DNA of 22,708 nucleotides, taken from contig LT649505.1 in assembly GCA_900128395.1 (NCBI GenBank), positions 1 to 22,708 of the forward strand, in the 5' to 3' direction. The position numbers and the translations under genes are program-made. The notes beneath the pieces are model-generated. The model searched no databases and was not told where the DNA came from. It saw only the letters and a program-made list of their open reading frames with translations. This document shows positions 8,440 through 17,309 of the stretch, in pieces (position 1 is the first letter of the stretch; every line of letters starts with the position of its first letter). The DNA is from Stramenopiles sp. TOSAG23-2. Its lineage: Eukaryota; Sar.

Positions 8440-8869
8440 TGTAGAAAATTTAAATGTGTTGGCAAAATAGCAGCACTCCAGCACTGCAGCATACACAGTA
8501 GTAGTTGGCATTTTATATTTTTTTGTTATATTTTTATTTGTGGCCTTCTTTTACTCAATATACCTTAAGATATAAACAATGACACAATTACATAGCCTTC
8601 ATAACAATATTCATATTAAGGATATTTTGGATAGATATCCACATCACTCTTTTTTTTTGAAGTGCATGCATAAAAAAAACCAGAAAAAAAGAGTTTTGTA
8701 CACATCTATAGATAACTAATAATGCATGCGTGTAGGTGTAGATGTAGATAGATGTAGATATAGAACAATAAGCAAAAAAAACAAAAGATATAACAAAAAA
8801 ACATAAACGAAAAAGATACATCAAAAAAACATAAACGAAAAAGATATATTATACTGTGAACAAAACAAA
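8440..8869. other. Upstream region of the mucin-like gene
   Basis: No gene is supported. The 78-codon minus-strand frame at 8588-8824 is Phe-rich translation of A-rich DNA. The stretch contains GATGTAGATA-type short repeats at about 8735-8760 and a 28-bp tandem duplication just before the gene start. Confidence 0.35.
8794..8849. repeat. 28-bp tandem duplication (two copies)
   Basis: Positions 8794-8821 and 8822-8849 are near-identical 28-base units (core ACATAAACGAAAAAGATA, one difference near the end). The second unit ends 20 bases before the ATG at 8870, so the pair probably lies in the promoter or 5' leader. Confidence 0.7.
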
Positions 8870-9844
8870 ATGTTGCTTAAAATTACATTACTATTAACAT
8901 GTATTATATGTGCTGCAGAAGCAATGCCAAGTTATCCTGGGTGTAATTTAGTTGGTAGCCAAAGTGGACAGAATGTCATGACTCGTACTACGATTATGGG
9001 TGCAACGCCAACTGATGCAACAAATTTAATTTCCTTTTCAGCAAGTCAGTATTCACAAGGAGACGAGAAAATTAATGTAACGTTGGCAAATTTACAAGCG
9101 GGCGGTGCTGTTATTCATACAAGTGCTGGTACATTGTCATCTGCAAATGATGCACAAACTAAACCAAGTGGATATACTGAAAAAACAAGCTGTACTGACA
9201 AAATGTTTTACAAACAAGGCGGTGTTGCTGCTTCAGAAACATTATATTTAACTGTTCCAAGTGATATTTCAACTGTAAGTTCGATTACAATATCTGTATT
9301 GACTGCAGCTGGTCAAAGCACTATTACCCGTCAAGCTAAATCTGTTACGAAGACAGTTACAACAACAACGACAGCACCAACGACTACAACAACTGCTAGT
9401 TCAACAACAACGAGTTCGGTAACAAATGCTCCAGCAACAACAACGAATTCGGTGACAAATGCGCCAGCAACAACAACAACGAATTCGGTGACAAGTGCGC
9501 CAGCAACAACAACAACGAATTCGGGGACAAGTGCACCAGCAACAACAACAACGAACTCGGTGACAAATGCGCCAGCAACAACTACTACGAATTCGGTAAC
9601 AAATGCACCAGCAACAACAACTACGAGTTTGGTAACAAATGCGCCAGCGACAACAACTAATACAGCCGCAACATCACCAACAACACAATCTGCTACAAGC
9701 GCACCGGCAACAAAAGCCCCAGTAACAAAAGCCCAAGTAACAGGAACAGCAGCACCAGCGTTATCTTCTGGACCAAAAGTATTTACTGATAATTTATCTT
9801 TAACTGTTACGACTTTAGCTGCAATTGCAATTATGTTATTTTAA
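8870..9844 (+). CDS. Secreted mucin-like Thr/Ala/Pro repeat protein, probable GPI-type tail
   Basis: This 324-residue protein begins with a clear signal peptide (residues 1-18, hydrophobic core followed by CAAEA). Residues about 19-160 form a beta-rich domain with three Cys (25, 107 and one in the signal region); a stretch including YSQGDEKINVTL and a later TLYLTVPS loosely recalls the Reeler-type domain, but this is only a suggestion. Residues about 163-265 are Thr-rich and contain about seven 12-13-residue repeats of the type NSVTNAPATTTT, expected to be densely O-glycosylated. A more irregular Thr/Ala/Pro stretch follows, then a hydrophobic C-terminus (about 306-324) ending directly in Ile-Met-Leu-Phe with no charged tail. 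That ending is typical of a GPI-attachment signal, with Ser/Gly at about 299-300 as possible anchor site. The likely role is cell-surface coat or adhesion protein. AATAAA follows the stop within about 10 bases. Confidence 0.85.
   Translation: MLLKITLLLTCIICAAEAMPSYPGCNLVGSQSGQNVMTRTTIMGATPTDATNLISFSASQYSQGDEKINVTLANLQAGGAVIHTSAGTLSSANDAQTKPSGYTEKTSCTDKMFYKQGGVAASETLYLTVPSDISTVSSITISVLTAAGQSTITRQAKSVTKTVTTTTTAPTTTTTASSTTTSSVTNAPATTTNSVTNAPATTTTNSVTSAPATTTTNSGTSAPATTTTNSVTNAPATTTTNSVTNAPATTTTSLVTNAPATTTNTAATSPTTQSATSAPATKAPVTKAQVTGTAAPALSSGPKVFTDNLSLTVTTLAAIAIMLF
9414..9660 (+). repeat. In-frame 36-39-nt tandem repeats encoding the Thr/Ala/Pro mucin region
   Basis: About seven imperfect copies encode NS(V/G)T(N/S)APATTTT. 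Differences are mostly third-base changes and addition or loss of one ACA codon, so the protein pattern is better kept than the DNA. Confidence 0.8.
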
Positions 9845-10050
9845 ATACACAGAATAAAAAATATAAAAATGTTCATATTTAGGAATTTTATATAAACATT
9901 TTTTGAGTGCGACGTACAAAGTACACACCTGTATTTTTTTTTTTTTTTATAAAAATGTAAAAATATATCATATGTGTGTAAAAAAAAGCATTTAAAAAAA
10001 TACTCTCTGACAAGATATTTTACTTTCTAAACCTCCTCTCTTTCCTTCCT

Positions 10051-11019
10051 TTAAACTTTATACTTCGAAGTACTATTATTTACATTGTTTGTTGTTGTAC
10101 TATTCAAATTATTATCCCCACCACCCTGTTTTACTTTTTTAGATGATGCACCACTACTATCGTATTTTTTTATTACTTGTGCATTATGTTCTTCTAACTC
10201 CTCTGAAATAGCATGAGATGCTAATCCTTCTTTATTTTCCATTTCTCTAAGCAAAGTCATCATTCGAATTAAATACATCCCAACTTGAAATGGATATGGT
10301 GATTGGGTTGACCAAAACGTATCTAATTTTTTTCCAGCATCCCAATCGTCTATAACAGCTTCTATTTCAATACTAAATTGAACAAGTTGAATTAAAAATA
10401 AATTACGTCCCATACCATTTCCTGCAGCAACAGGATATAATTTAAAAAAAGATTCCTTTGATTCCCATTCTTGTAAATAACCGGCATATTTATTTATCAT
10501 ATCGACAACTGGTATAATTAATTTTCGATAACATTTTGATATTATAATTCGAAAATGACGAGCTCCATCCCCATCTTTTTCTTGTTTTAATTTTTCCATC
10601 ATTTCTATTCCAAAAAATTGTTCAGCAGTCATTGCATTCCATTTACCTTTCATAAAAGATCCAAAACCAAGATCTTCATCTTTAATTCTTTGTGATTGTA
10701 TTTGAGCTTCTTCTGGATAGAATTTCCCCATCGCAGATCTCAAATCAAATAACATTGAATTTAATGTCAAAACCATAAAGTGGGCAGGACCAACAAATTC
10801 AGAAATTTTCTTTCTTACTTTATCTAAACGTGCTTGATGAAGTTTTTCTGTTCTATTAATTTGTATTTCTCGACGGCGTTCTTTTGCTCTTAATTGACCT
10901 TGCACATAATAGCCAATTACTGCAACTACAGCTGATAAGAATATCAATGTACCTTGTACAATAAGTCCAACATCTGATGCATTACTCCCAGCACCAACGG
11001 TAGACATCACTATTATCAT
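10051..11019 (-). CDS. Single-span membrane protein of unrecognised family
   Basis: This 322-residue protein has a short N-terminus, one hydrophobic segment at about residues 18-39, then a strongly basic charged helix (about 43-75, rich in Arg/Lys/Glu, possibly coiled coil). A globular region follows (about 75-270), containing several Trp/Phe/Tyr-rich stretches such as FVGPAHFM, MTAEQFFGIEMM and FWSTQSPYPFQ. The last 45 residues are Lys/Asn/Ser/Thr low complexity. Basic residues directly after the helix suggest the large domain faces the cytosol. The first ATG gives MIIVM; Met5 is an equally possible start. I do not recognise the family and assign no function. It converges on the mucin-like gene (ends 206 bases apart) and diverges from the Tim50-like gene. 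Confidence 0.75.
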   Translation of the reverse strand: MIIVMSTVGAGSNASDVGLIVQGTLIFLSAVVAVIGYYVQGQLRAKERRREIQINRTEKLHQARLDKVRKKISEFVGPAHFMVLTLNSMLFDLRSAMGKFYPEEAQIQSQRIKDEDLGFGSFMKGKWNAMTAEQFFGIEMMEKLKQEKDGDGARHFRIIISKCYRKLIIPVVDMINKYAGYLQEWESKESFFKLYPVAAGNGMGRNLFLIQLVQFSIEIEAVIDDWDAGKKLDTFWSTQSPYPFQVGMYLIRMMTLLREMENKEGLASHAISEELEEHNAQVIKKYDSSGASSKKVKQGGGDNNLNSTTTNNVNNSTSKYKV

Positions 11020-11431
11020 TTATGTAGAATTAAAAACGATGATGATAATGATAGTTATGATATATACAACAAATATCAATTGACATTCGCATCATCATTC
11101 CTCCACAACACAAAGAAGCAAAATTTCAAAAAAATTACAAACAAAAACCAAAAAAAAGATTATTTTTTGTGTTGTTGATGAAAAAAAAAAAGTATTACTA
11201 TTATTTAAGGTATTATTAAAATACCCTATTTCTAACCTTCGAGTGGAACACTCGCGAAAACAACAACTCCTCCTCCTCTGAAAAAACCACCACAATAATA
11301 TTATTATTGGTTTTGATGAATTAATAGTTCAGAGGAGAAACAACACAAATGAGCGACACACTCTCCATATACATATAGATCAATATATTGACCAATATAT
11401 TGTATATCTTCATAATAATAATAACAACATA
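11020..11431. other. Divergent promoter region
   Basis: This 412-base gap separates the starts of two divergent genes (membrane protein, minus; Tim50-like, plus). It includes a small hairpin, CGAGTG-GAA-CACTCG (11240-11254), whose arms match the palindrome of the 19-bp minisatellite. Minus-strand frames of 64-66 codons here are not convincing. Confidence 0.4.
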
Positions 11432-13000
11432 ATGTTATCGGCAAGAATGCTATCGTTACGGCGATCAATAGCGTCGTCATCGATGAAAAGAAATCCAATA
11501 AGACGTAATTATATTACCAATAAGAATATACATTATAATAAATTAATCAAAATGAATAATTATTGTTTTAAAAATAATGTGGCTATATTAAATAATAATA
11601 ATAATATATATGGAAAAAACATTGTAAAATATTATTCTACATTGCCTATACGAAATCATGCAGGTTTAAATATTAGTAATAATAATCGTTATAACATTCA
11701 TCGACTTTGTACTAAATACAAATATAATAATAATAATAATACAATGATGAATAATAATAATAATAAATATTATAGTTCATCGGTAAGACCACGTCCACCA
11801 CCACCTCGTCCACCACCAAGACATGGAAAAGGTGTTGGGAAACGAATGTCACCAGCCGAAGCAAGGCAAGCTGGTAATAACAGTAGTGGCAGTGGTAAAA
11901 AGCCTGGATACAAAAAGAAGCCAAAAAATATTGGAAAAAATGATCAAGATATATCATGGCTTGGTGTTGCTGCTGTTGGTACGGTAGTATCGATTGGTTT
12001 AGGGATAGCATATTATTCGCAAAATGGTACGGATCATATGCCATCTTTTCTGAAAAAAATAGTAGATAGTTTACCATCGATGAATTGGGGTACATCAATG
12101 GATGACTATGAAGAACCGGCTTCACGTTTATTACCAAATGTACCGGACGAACATAAAGTAGGCGATCCTCGTGGTCCACCCGTGTTAGTATTGGGTCTTG
12201 AAGATACATTAGTTAATATATCATGGGATCGACAAAATGGATATCGCGTAGCAAAAAGACCTGGTGTGGATAAATTTTTAAATACATTAGCTATGTATTA
12301 TGAGATTGTTATTTTTACAAAAATGCCATATGCTGGCGCGGAAGAGCTTATTTTCCGATTAGACCCGAAGCAATTAGTAATGCATAAATTATATAAGAAT
12401 CATTTAATGATGTCGGAGGATGGAAAATTGTTTAAAGATTTAGATCGTTTGAATCGTGATCTGACACGTATAATAGTGATTGAAAATGAACCGGAAGATG
12501 TGAAATATCATGAAGAAAATTGCATATTTGTGAAACCATTTACAAATCCAAAAGAAAAAGATGACGAATTAAGTTTGTTAATTCCATTTTTAGTGAATAT
12601 GGCAATGGCGCCGCCTCGGAGCGTACCTGATTTTCGACGCGTTTTAAAAGCATATGGTAATCGTGATGTTGGAGCTAAATATAAAAAAAGAATTGATATG
12701 TTGGAAGCAAAAAACAATAAACGAAAAAAACGTTCATTATTCCAGCGTTCTTCACGACTTCCAGTATTGAAAAAAGGACAACCTAAAGCAGTAACACCAA
12801 AAGTGAATAATACTAATACTTCTAGTGAACCAGTAGCTGCTGATAAGAATGCTACCACCAACAACGACAATAAGGAAGAAGCTGCTACTATTGCCAGTGA
12901 TGATGATGGTAATAATGAGAATGTTGTTGTTGTTGATGATACTAATAGTAAAAGCAAAGGTGGTCTTTGGAGTTGGTTAGGTATGAGTAGTAACAAGTAA
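11432..13000 (+). CDS. Tim50-like mitochondrial import subunit (FCP1/NIF-type domain)
   Basis: This 522-residue protein has the architecture of Tim50, the TIM23-complex receptor that hands presequence proteins from the outer to the inner mitochondrial membrane. The N-terminus is Arg/Ser-rich and amphipathic with almost no acid (MLSARMLSLRRSIASSS), as expected of a mitochondrial presequence. An Asn-rich region (about 35-115) and a Pro/Arg/Lys-rich segment follow, then a single membrane span at about 175-194 and an FCP1-like HAD-fold domain at about 247-390. The HAD aspartate motif is degenerate: Gly255-Leu-Glu-Asp258-Thr stands where active family members have DxDxT, so the first nucleophilic Asp is missing. 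Tim50 proteins commonly lack phosphatase motifs, so this fits import rather than catalysis. The C-terminus is basic, then Asn/Asp/Lys low complexity. A nuclear FCP1/CTD phosphatase is the less likely alternative. Confidence 0.85.
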   Translation: MLSARMLSLRRSIASSSMKRNPIRRNYITNKNIHYNKLIKMNNYCFKNNVAILNNNNNIYGKNIVKYYSTLPIRNHAGLNISNNNRYNIHRLCTKYKYNNNNNTMMNNNNNKYYSSSVRPRPPPPRPPPRHGKGVGKRMSPAEARQAGNNSSGSGKKPGYKKKPKNIGKNDQDISWLGVAAVGTVVSIGLGIAYYSQNGTDHMPSFLKKIVDSLPSMNWGTSMDDYEEPASRLLPNVPDEHKVGDPRGPPVLVLGLEDTLVNISWDRQNGYRVAKRPGVDKFLNTLAMYYEIVIFTKMPYAGAEELIFRLDPKQLVMHKLYKNHLMMSEDGKLFKDLDRLNRDLTRIIVIENEPEDVKYHEENCIFVKPFTNPKEKDDELSLLIPFLVNMAMAPPRSVPDFRRVLKAYGNRDVGAKYKKRIDMLEAKNNKRKKRSLFQRSSRLPVLKKGQPKAVTPKVNNTNTSSEPVAADKNATTNNDNKEEAATIASDDDGNNENVVVVDDTNSKSKGGLWSWLGMSSNK

Positions 13001-13209
13001 ACAATATAGTACATTTTAGAAGATATAAAATAAAATGAAAATGTTATTTTTATTTATAACAGCATTAATTTATAATTGACTCGTACATATCATAACTAGA
13101 GCGCATATAAAACAACTTCGTACGAGAAGAGAGTATATATTAGAAACTCTCATATAAACAGAACACATCATACAAAACACTATATATTACATATATATAA
13201 TACTCTCTA
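13001..13209. other. Short gap between converging genes
   Basis: The 3' ends of the Tim50-like and RpiB genes face each other across 209 bases. CTCGTAC (about 13080) and GTACGAG (about 13119) form a 7-bp inverted repeat. Confidence 0.3.
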
Positions 13210-13836
13210 CTACTTCTCAATTTTATTGACTCTTCTACTATGTCTACCACCTTCATGGTCTTCTGTTAAAAAAATATCAACCATTTCTTTTGCTATTTCA
13301 ATACCAGTTGTACGTCCACCAATTGCTAAAACATTTGCATCATTATGTTTACGTGACATAGTTGCTGTATAATGATCATGGCATAATGCACAACGAATGC
13401 CTTCAACTTTATTCGCAGCAATACTAATGCCAATACCAGTACCACACACTAATATGCCACGTGTTTCTACCATACGAGCTTTATTACTATTATTTTCTTC
13501 ACTATTATTATTATTATTATTTGTACTAATTAATTTATTACATAAAGTTTGTGCTATATCAGGATAGTCACATGAGTCTGTATTATAAGTCCCAACGTCT
13601 TCAAAATCAACATTACGACTTTTTAAATGCAATTTCAGCTTTTCTTTCATTTCGTATCCACCATGATCACTTCCGATCAATATGTTGTTAATATTCGGGC
13701 AAAACCCGCCTTGATTATCATTTGTATTGCTTGACATATTCACTATTAATAAATTGAAATGTTGTAAAAAACCAGTATTATTTTTTACTAATTTTAATTT
13801 CAAACAAGTGTTTCTTCTTATAATGCCACCAAGCAT
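13210..13836 (-). CDS. rpiB: Ribose-5-phosphate isomerase B (RpiB/LacAB family), possibly organelle-targeted
   Basis: This 208-residue protein belongs to the RpiB/LacA/LacB family, which interconverts ribulose-5-phosphate and ribose-5-phosphate in the non-oxidative pentose phosphate pathway. Family landmarks are intact: the phosphosugar-binding start IGSDHGG (Asp57, His58), DYPDIA, the catalytic Cys131 in CGTGIG, RKHNDANVL with His164-Asn165, and the C-terminal GGRHSRRV. It is longer than the typical 150 or so residues for two reasons: an N-terminal extension of about 50 residues and an Asn/Ser/Glu/Lys insertion (about 104-120) from an AAT-type microsatellite between the substrate loop and the Cys motif. 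The extension begins basic and acid-free (MLGGIIRRNTCLKLKLVKN), so translation from Met1 could give an organelle-targeted form and from Met34 a cytosolic form. The latter is inference. RpiB is the mainly bacterial isomerase type, also kept by several protist groups. Confidence 0.93.
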   Translation of the reverse strand: MLGGIIRRNTCLKLKLVKNNTGFLQHFNLLIVNMSSNTNDNQGGFCPNINNILIGSDHGGYEMKEKLKLHLKSRNVDFEDVGTYNTDSCDYPDIAQTLCNKLISTNNNNNNSEENNSNKARMVETRGILVCGTGIGISIAANKVEGIRCALCHDHYTATMSRKHNDANVLAIGGRTTGIEIAKEMVDIFLTEDHEGGRHSRRVNKIEK

Positions 13837-14314
13837 ACAATGTAATTTATGATTATGTTTTAATGATATATATATATATTTAAAAAGAGATACGATTCTA
13901 TAGATATGTAGATAAAATGAGAGAAGACGACTGCAATGTGAAAATGACTTGTTGTTTTTTTTTCTATTTCAAAAACCTTTCCTCTTCTTCTTTCTACATC
14001 ACAGTATTTTTATATATTCTATTTGTCATATTATTATCATCAATGGCCATTTATTCGATTTTATTTTTTAAATATTTTAGGTTTTTTTTACATCTTTCAC
14101 AACATATAGTGAAATCATCACAAATAAGTATACTGTTTTTTAATATAAGTAAGTGATTGTTGTAAATCGGTAATAATATATAAATAGAAAAGAAGTGCAA
14201 AGATGCAAATATTTTCAAAAAACAAAATAGAAATAGAAAAAGTTACAAACAAACACAAAGTATACATATATATATATATATTGATTGTATAAATGACTCA
14301 CGAATAAATGAAAG
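13837..14314. other. Divergent promoter region, no convincing gene
   Basis: This gap separates the starts of RpiB (minus) and the BART gene (plus). A 79-codon frame at 13917-14156 translates into Phe/Ile/Leu/Ser low complexity and is rejected. (TA)n tracts lie at about 13868-13880 and 14267-14281. Confidence 0.35.
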
Positions 14315-14345
<31 letters not shown>

Positions 14346-14815
14346 AACGAGCGGAGACAAAAGAGGATGGCAATAACAGTGAATCGGACGACGATGATGA
14401 ACCGGAATATACATTATTATACAAAGCAAATAAATTTTTAGGAAAAGAAATAGACGGGATGACAAGCTCTTTTATTAATGAATATGGACATGAATTTGAC
14501 ACGGAAGAAGAAGAGCATAAATTAATATATACAGAATTGCATGGTAAATATGTTGAAATGTTTGAGAATATGTTGGAAGGTTTTGTAGTAGAGGAATGTC
14601 CAAACTTATCACGTCTCCAAGCTTTTCGAAAATTTTTTAGTGAAGCCAAATCAAGTATTACTGGGCAATTTCAACCGTTGTTTGCTGAAGAGGAAGATTT
14701 AAACCGTCCTTTTGTAGACCAAGTACTTGCAGCAACAGAATATGATTGTTTTTATAATATGATGAGAAGTAGTATCATTGCCGATAATTCAAAGGAAGCA
14801 GGCACGAAAAAGTGA
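14315..14815 (+). CDS. BART-domain protein (ARL2BP/CFAP36-like)
   Basis: This 166-residue protein opens with nine Ser encoded by an AGT microsatellite, then an acidic stretch. Residues about 35-150 match the all-helical BART domain of ARL2-binding proteins: a first helix rich in Phe/Leu (LYKANKFLGKEID), the acidic EEEEHKLIYTELHGKYVEMFE block, then FVVEECPNLSRLQAFRKFF and the closing helix QVLAATEYDCFYNMM. In characterised members the domain binds GTP-bound ARL2/ARL3, small GTPases tied to tubulin folding, cilia and mitochondria. The presence of such a gene agrees with a flagellated organism. Size is normal for ARL2BP. I cannot separate ARL2BP from a CFAP36-like paralogue on sequence alone. 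Confidence 0.85.
14316..14345 (+). repeat. AGT microsatellite encoding a Ser run
   Basis: About nine AGT triplets directly follow the start codon of the BART gene. They are likely length-polymorphic and stay in frame. Confidence 0.8.
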
Positions 14816-14945
14816 CATTTTATATAAGAAGTATGTATATGTGCATGGTAAAAATGAAAATATGTAAAAAAAATATATCGTAAAAAAAATTAAAATACGG
14901 AGTATAGCAGGTAAAAGCCCATAGCAACCGCACCCCAGCTGTTTT

Positions 14946-16899
14946 TTATAAGTACGAAGAAGTTTCAACACAGATGTTTTTAAGCTCAAATAGCAATCTT
15001 TTCGCATGCCCTTCTTTCATTTTAAAGACAGATGTTAATTCTTCCAAATCGCAATTTCTTAACTCTGGAATGTCATCATATCCTTCATTAATTAATTGCT
15101 TTTTGTATGGCAAGTATTTTTCACCCAATCTACTAAACAATGCATCAAATTCATTCCTCTTATATGGTCTTTTTGCAGCAGCAGTTCTCCTCTCATCATT
15201 ACCACTGTTATTATGATCATAATTACGCTCGTCAATTGATACTTCTTTGGATTCATCAACTCGTTTTCGCTTACTGCCAGCGCTATTGTCAGTTGGTGTT
15301 GATGTCGCGGTACTATCAAACAATGATGCCATCAAGAAAGCATCTTGCAAATTATTATTATTATCTGCAGCATAGTTCGTCTCACCCGGATCAAAATTAT
15401 TGATTTCTTCTTGCGATAATGTTTTCCACATATCCACAATTTCATTATGTGTGAAATATTTGGATAAATCACAACATCGTCCTGGACTTGGTTTCTTGCT
15501 TACCATACTCCAATTTTTCAAATTTTTCATACCCCTTGGATGGTAAGGCCCGTCGTATCGACTCAATTTTACCCCGTTTTGCCACCAATATGAACCAGGC
15601 AAAGGATTTATGTTACCATGATATTTCATACGTTTCCACGTTTTCTTGCCCTGTTTATTTGCTAATTTTAAAACGGTATTTTTTAATTTTTCTTTCCTTT
15701 GTTCCGCATCACAGCAGCCAGTAGGGTTATAACGTTGATTTGACTCCCAAGTCTGTGTGACAAATAACTGATGGCGCGCTATAAATGATGGCGGTACTGG
15801 AGGAAAAGCAATTGGTTTAGACTTTTTATATCGCGAAACATTGCCAATAATGTTGGAATTATTGTTGTTATCACCATTTGTTTTTTTCAGAACTATAGAC
15901 GTTTTTTTCTTTAAAAATATTATTGTTTTTTTCTTCGGAACTCTCGAAGACTCTTTAGGTCCAAATTTAACGTAAGGATGATCCAAATTTCCCAATTTCT
16001 TTTCGCGCCTTCTGATTTTACCAATGTGATCGCTAATTTGTTCTATATAAAATATAATATGTGTGTTAGATAATAGATATTTAATGATAATATATTTGTA
16101 GTAGAAATCTAACAAAAAACTTACTCATCTTGCGTTCGCCCCCCAATATCTCATCAATTTTTTTATATCTCTCACAGGACGATAGATCGCAATATTCCAT
16201 AAATGTATCTAGACAAAGTTGTCTGGAATCTGTGCTCCATGTACCTGTTTCATGTTTAACTCGTTTTGGAAGTTTTTTGCGGCCCTTGAACCCGTATACT
16301 TCTGTTTCTTCATTATCATGTTCAACTATTTCTGGACGTATAACAACTTTCTCAGATGGTGCGACGTGGTGGTTCTTTCCTTCTTCTTCATCTTTTGTAC
16401 AATGTGGAATAGTTGTACTTATAACAGCTGTTATTGCGGTACTATTCGGACTTTTCTTTTTATCTTGTGAATCTTGATTGTTATCCGTAAAATAAAAACT
16501 TTTTTCACGTAGACATAAATCAATATCCAATTTCTGTGTTTCGCCAGTAGAGTAATGCACCGTATGCAGCTGTTCTGTTTTTAAATATTCCATAATTTTA
16601 ACACTATACCATCTTCCAGATTCATATAAATATTTCCCTTTTCGATTTAAATAACCAAGATTCCTTGTCGCTTTTTGCGTTCGTGTTTCTTTATGAATAT
16701 TGTAATCTTCTTCGTCTTCACTATCATTTTCGTCATTTCCTTTTTCATCGCCACTTTTTTTTGTTTCGATAATAAGTTTAGATGATTTCTTTTCCTTATG
16801 ATTACTATTACTCGTATTTATCGCAAAAAATGTATTAACACTACGTATTGCATTAGGAGATGTTCCACGATTCTTCATGGTAACAATAGATGTATTCAT
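14946..16899 (-). CDS. Tudor-like and SAM-domain nuclear protein, two exons
   Basis: I join exon 1 (16899-16125) to exon 2 (16042-14946) across an 82-bp intron with donor GTAAGT and acceptor TAG. The split codon becomes AAA and the product is 623 residues. Residues about 82-137 (GYLNRKGKYLYESGRWYSVK, then YSTGETQKLDID) resemble a Tudor-type chromatin-reader fold. The C-terminus (about 555-618) is a SAM domain: YKKQLINEGYDDIPELRNCDLEEL, then a Gly-His near the last helix. Between them lie basic stretches, a KRKR nuclear-localisation-like motif, two Cys-Cys pairs (GCCDAE, GRCCDLSKYF) and a Trp/Tyr-rich conserved-looking block (PGSYWWQNGVK) that I do not recognise. Taken together this suggests a chromatin-associated scaffold or reader. 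No catalytic domain was seen. The Tudor call is from pattern only; the SAM call is firmer. Confidence 0.78.
16043..16124 (-). other. 82-bp spliceosomal intron
   Basis: On the minus strand the intron begins GTAAGTTTTT and ends ATTTTATATAG. Removing it fuses two overlapping open frames in phase 1 (A + AA gives Lys), while each frame alone runs into stop codons. Confidence 0.85.
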
Positions 16900-17036
16900 A
16901 TATTGTTGTTATTTTTTGTGTGTCGTTTACCACTTTCGCTTTTTTTGTATGTCGTGTTATCTAGCAAATGATCATATATATATATGTATATCATTTACAT
17001 TTCTCTTCTTTCTATCTTTTTTTCTTTTGAAATACT

Positions 17037-17071
17037 ATTATACATAGTATATATATATACTAATGTATAAT
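17037..17071. repeat. Near-perfect cruciform-prone inverted repeat
   Basis: ATTATACAT (17037-17045) pairs with ATGTATAAT (17063-17071), and the 16 bases between 17046 and 17061 are themselves a perfect palindrome (AGTATATATATATACT). A single unpaired A lies at 17062. Confidence 0.6.
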
Positions 17072-17171
17072 AATGTTGAATATTTTTTAGTTAGTGTAGT
17101 TTTTAGTTTTTTGTTGTTTAGTTGGCGGTTCTTTCTTAAAAATAGCAGGTACATAACATTACACTGGAAAA

Positions 17172-17309
17172 ATGGAATTAAATAAAAAAAACAATCCAAA
17201 TTGTATTGTTGATTTTTATTTACATTGTTGTAACTTTTTAGTTTATAATCGGATATTTATAATATTTTGGTACGAACGAGAAGATAAAATAGTACAATTG
17301 GACATTTAG
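17172..17309 (+). CDS. Possible 45-residue small protein
   Basis: An ATG with A at -3 opens 45 codons to a TAG. The product starts MELNKKNNPN, has three Cys, a hydrophobic middle and a charged end (WYEREDKIVQLDI). Composition is less biased than most random frames here, but no family is recognised and no promoter is evident. Confidence 0.18.
   Translation: MELNKKNNPNCIVDFYLHCCNFLVYNRIFIIFWYEREDKIVQLDI

Noticed and set aside
8588-8824. 78-codon minus-strand frame
   Set aside because: Phe/Tyr-rich translation of A-rich DNA that overlaps the 28-bp duplication.
9934-9950. Poly-T run as a retroposon tail
   Set aside because: No target-site duplication or retroposon body; homopolymers are common in this AT-rich sequence.
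13917-14156. 79-codon hydrophobic frame resembling a membrane protein
   Set aside because: Low-complexity Phe/Ile/Ser from T-rich sequence in a divergent promoter; no charged loops or known family.
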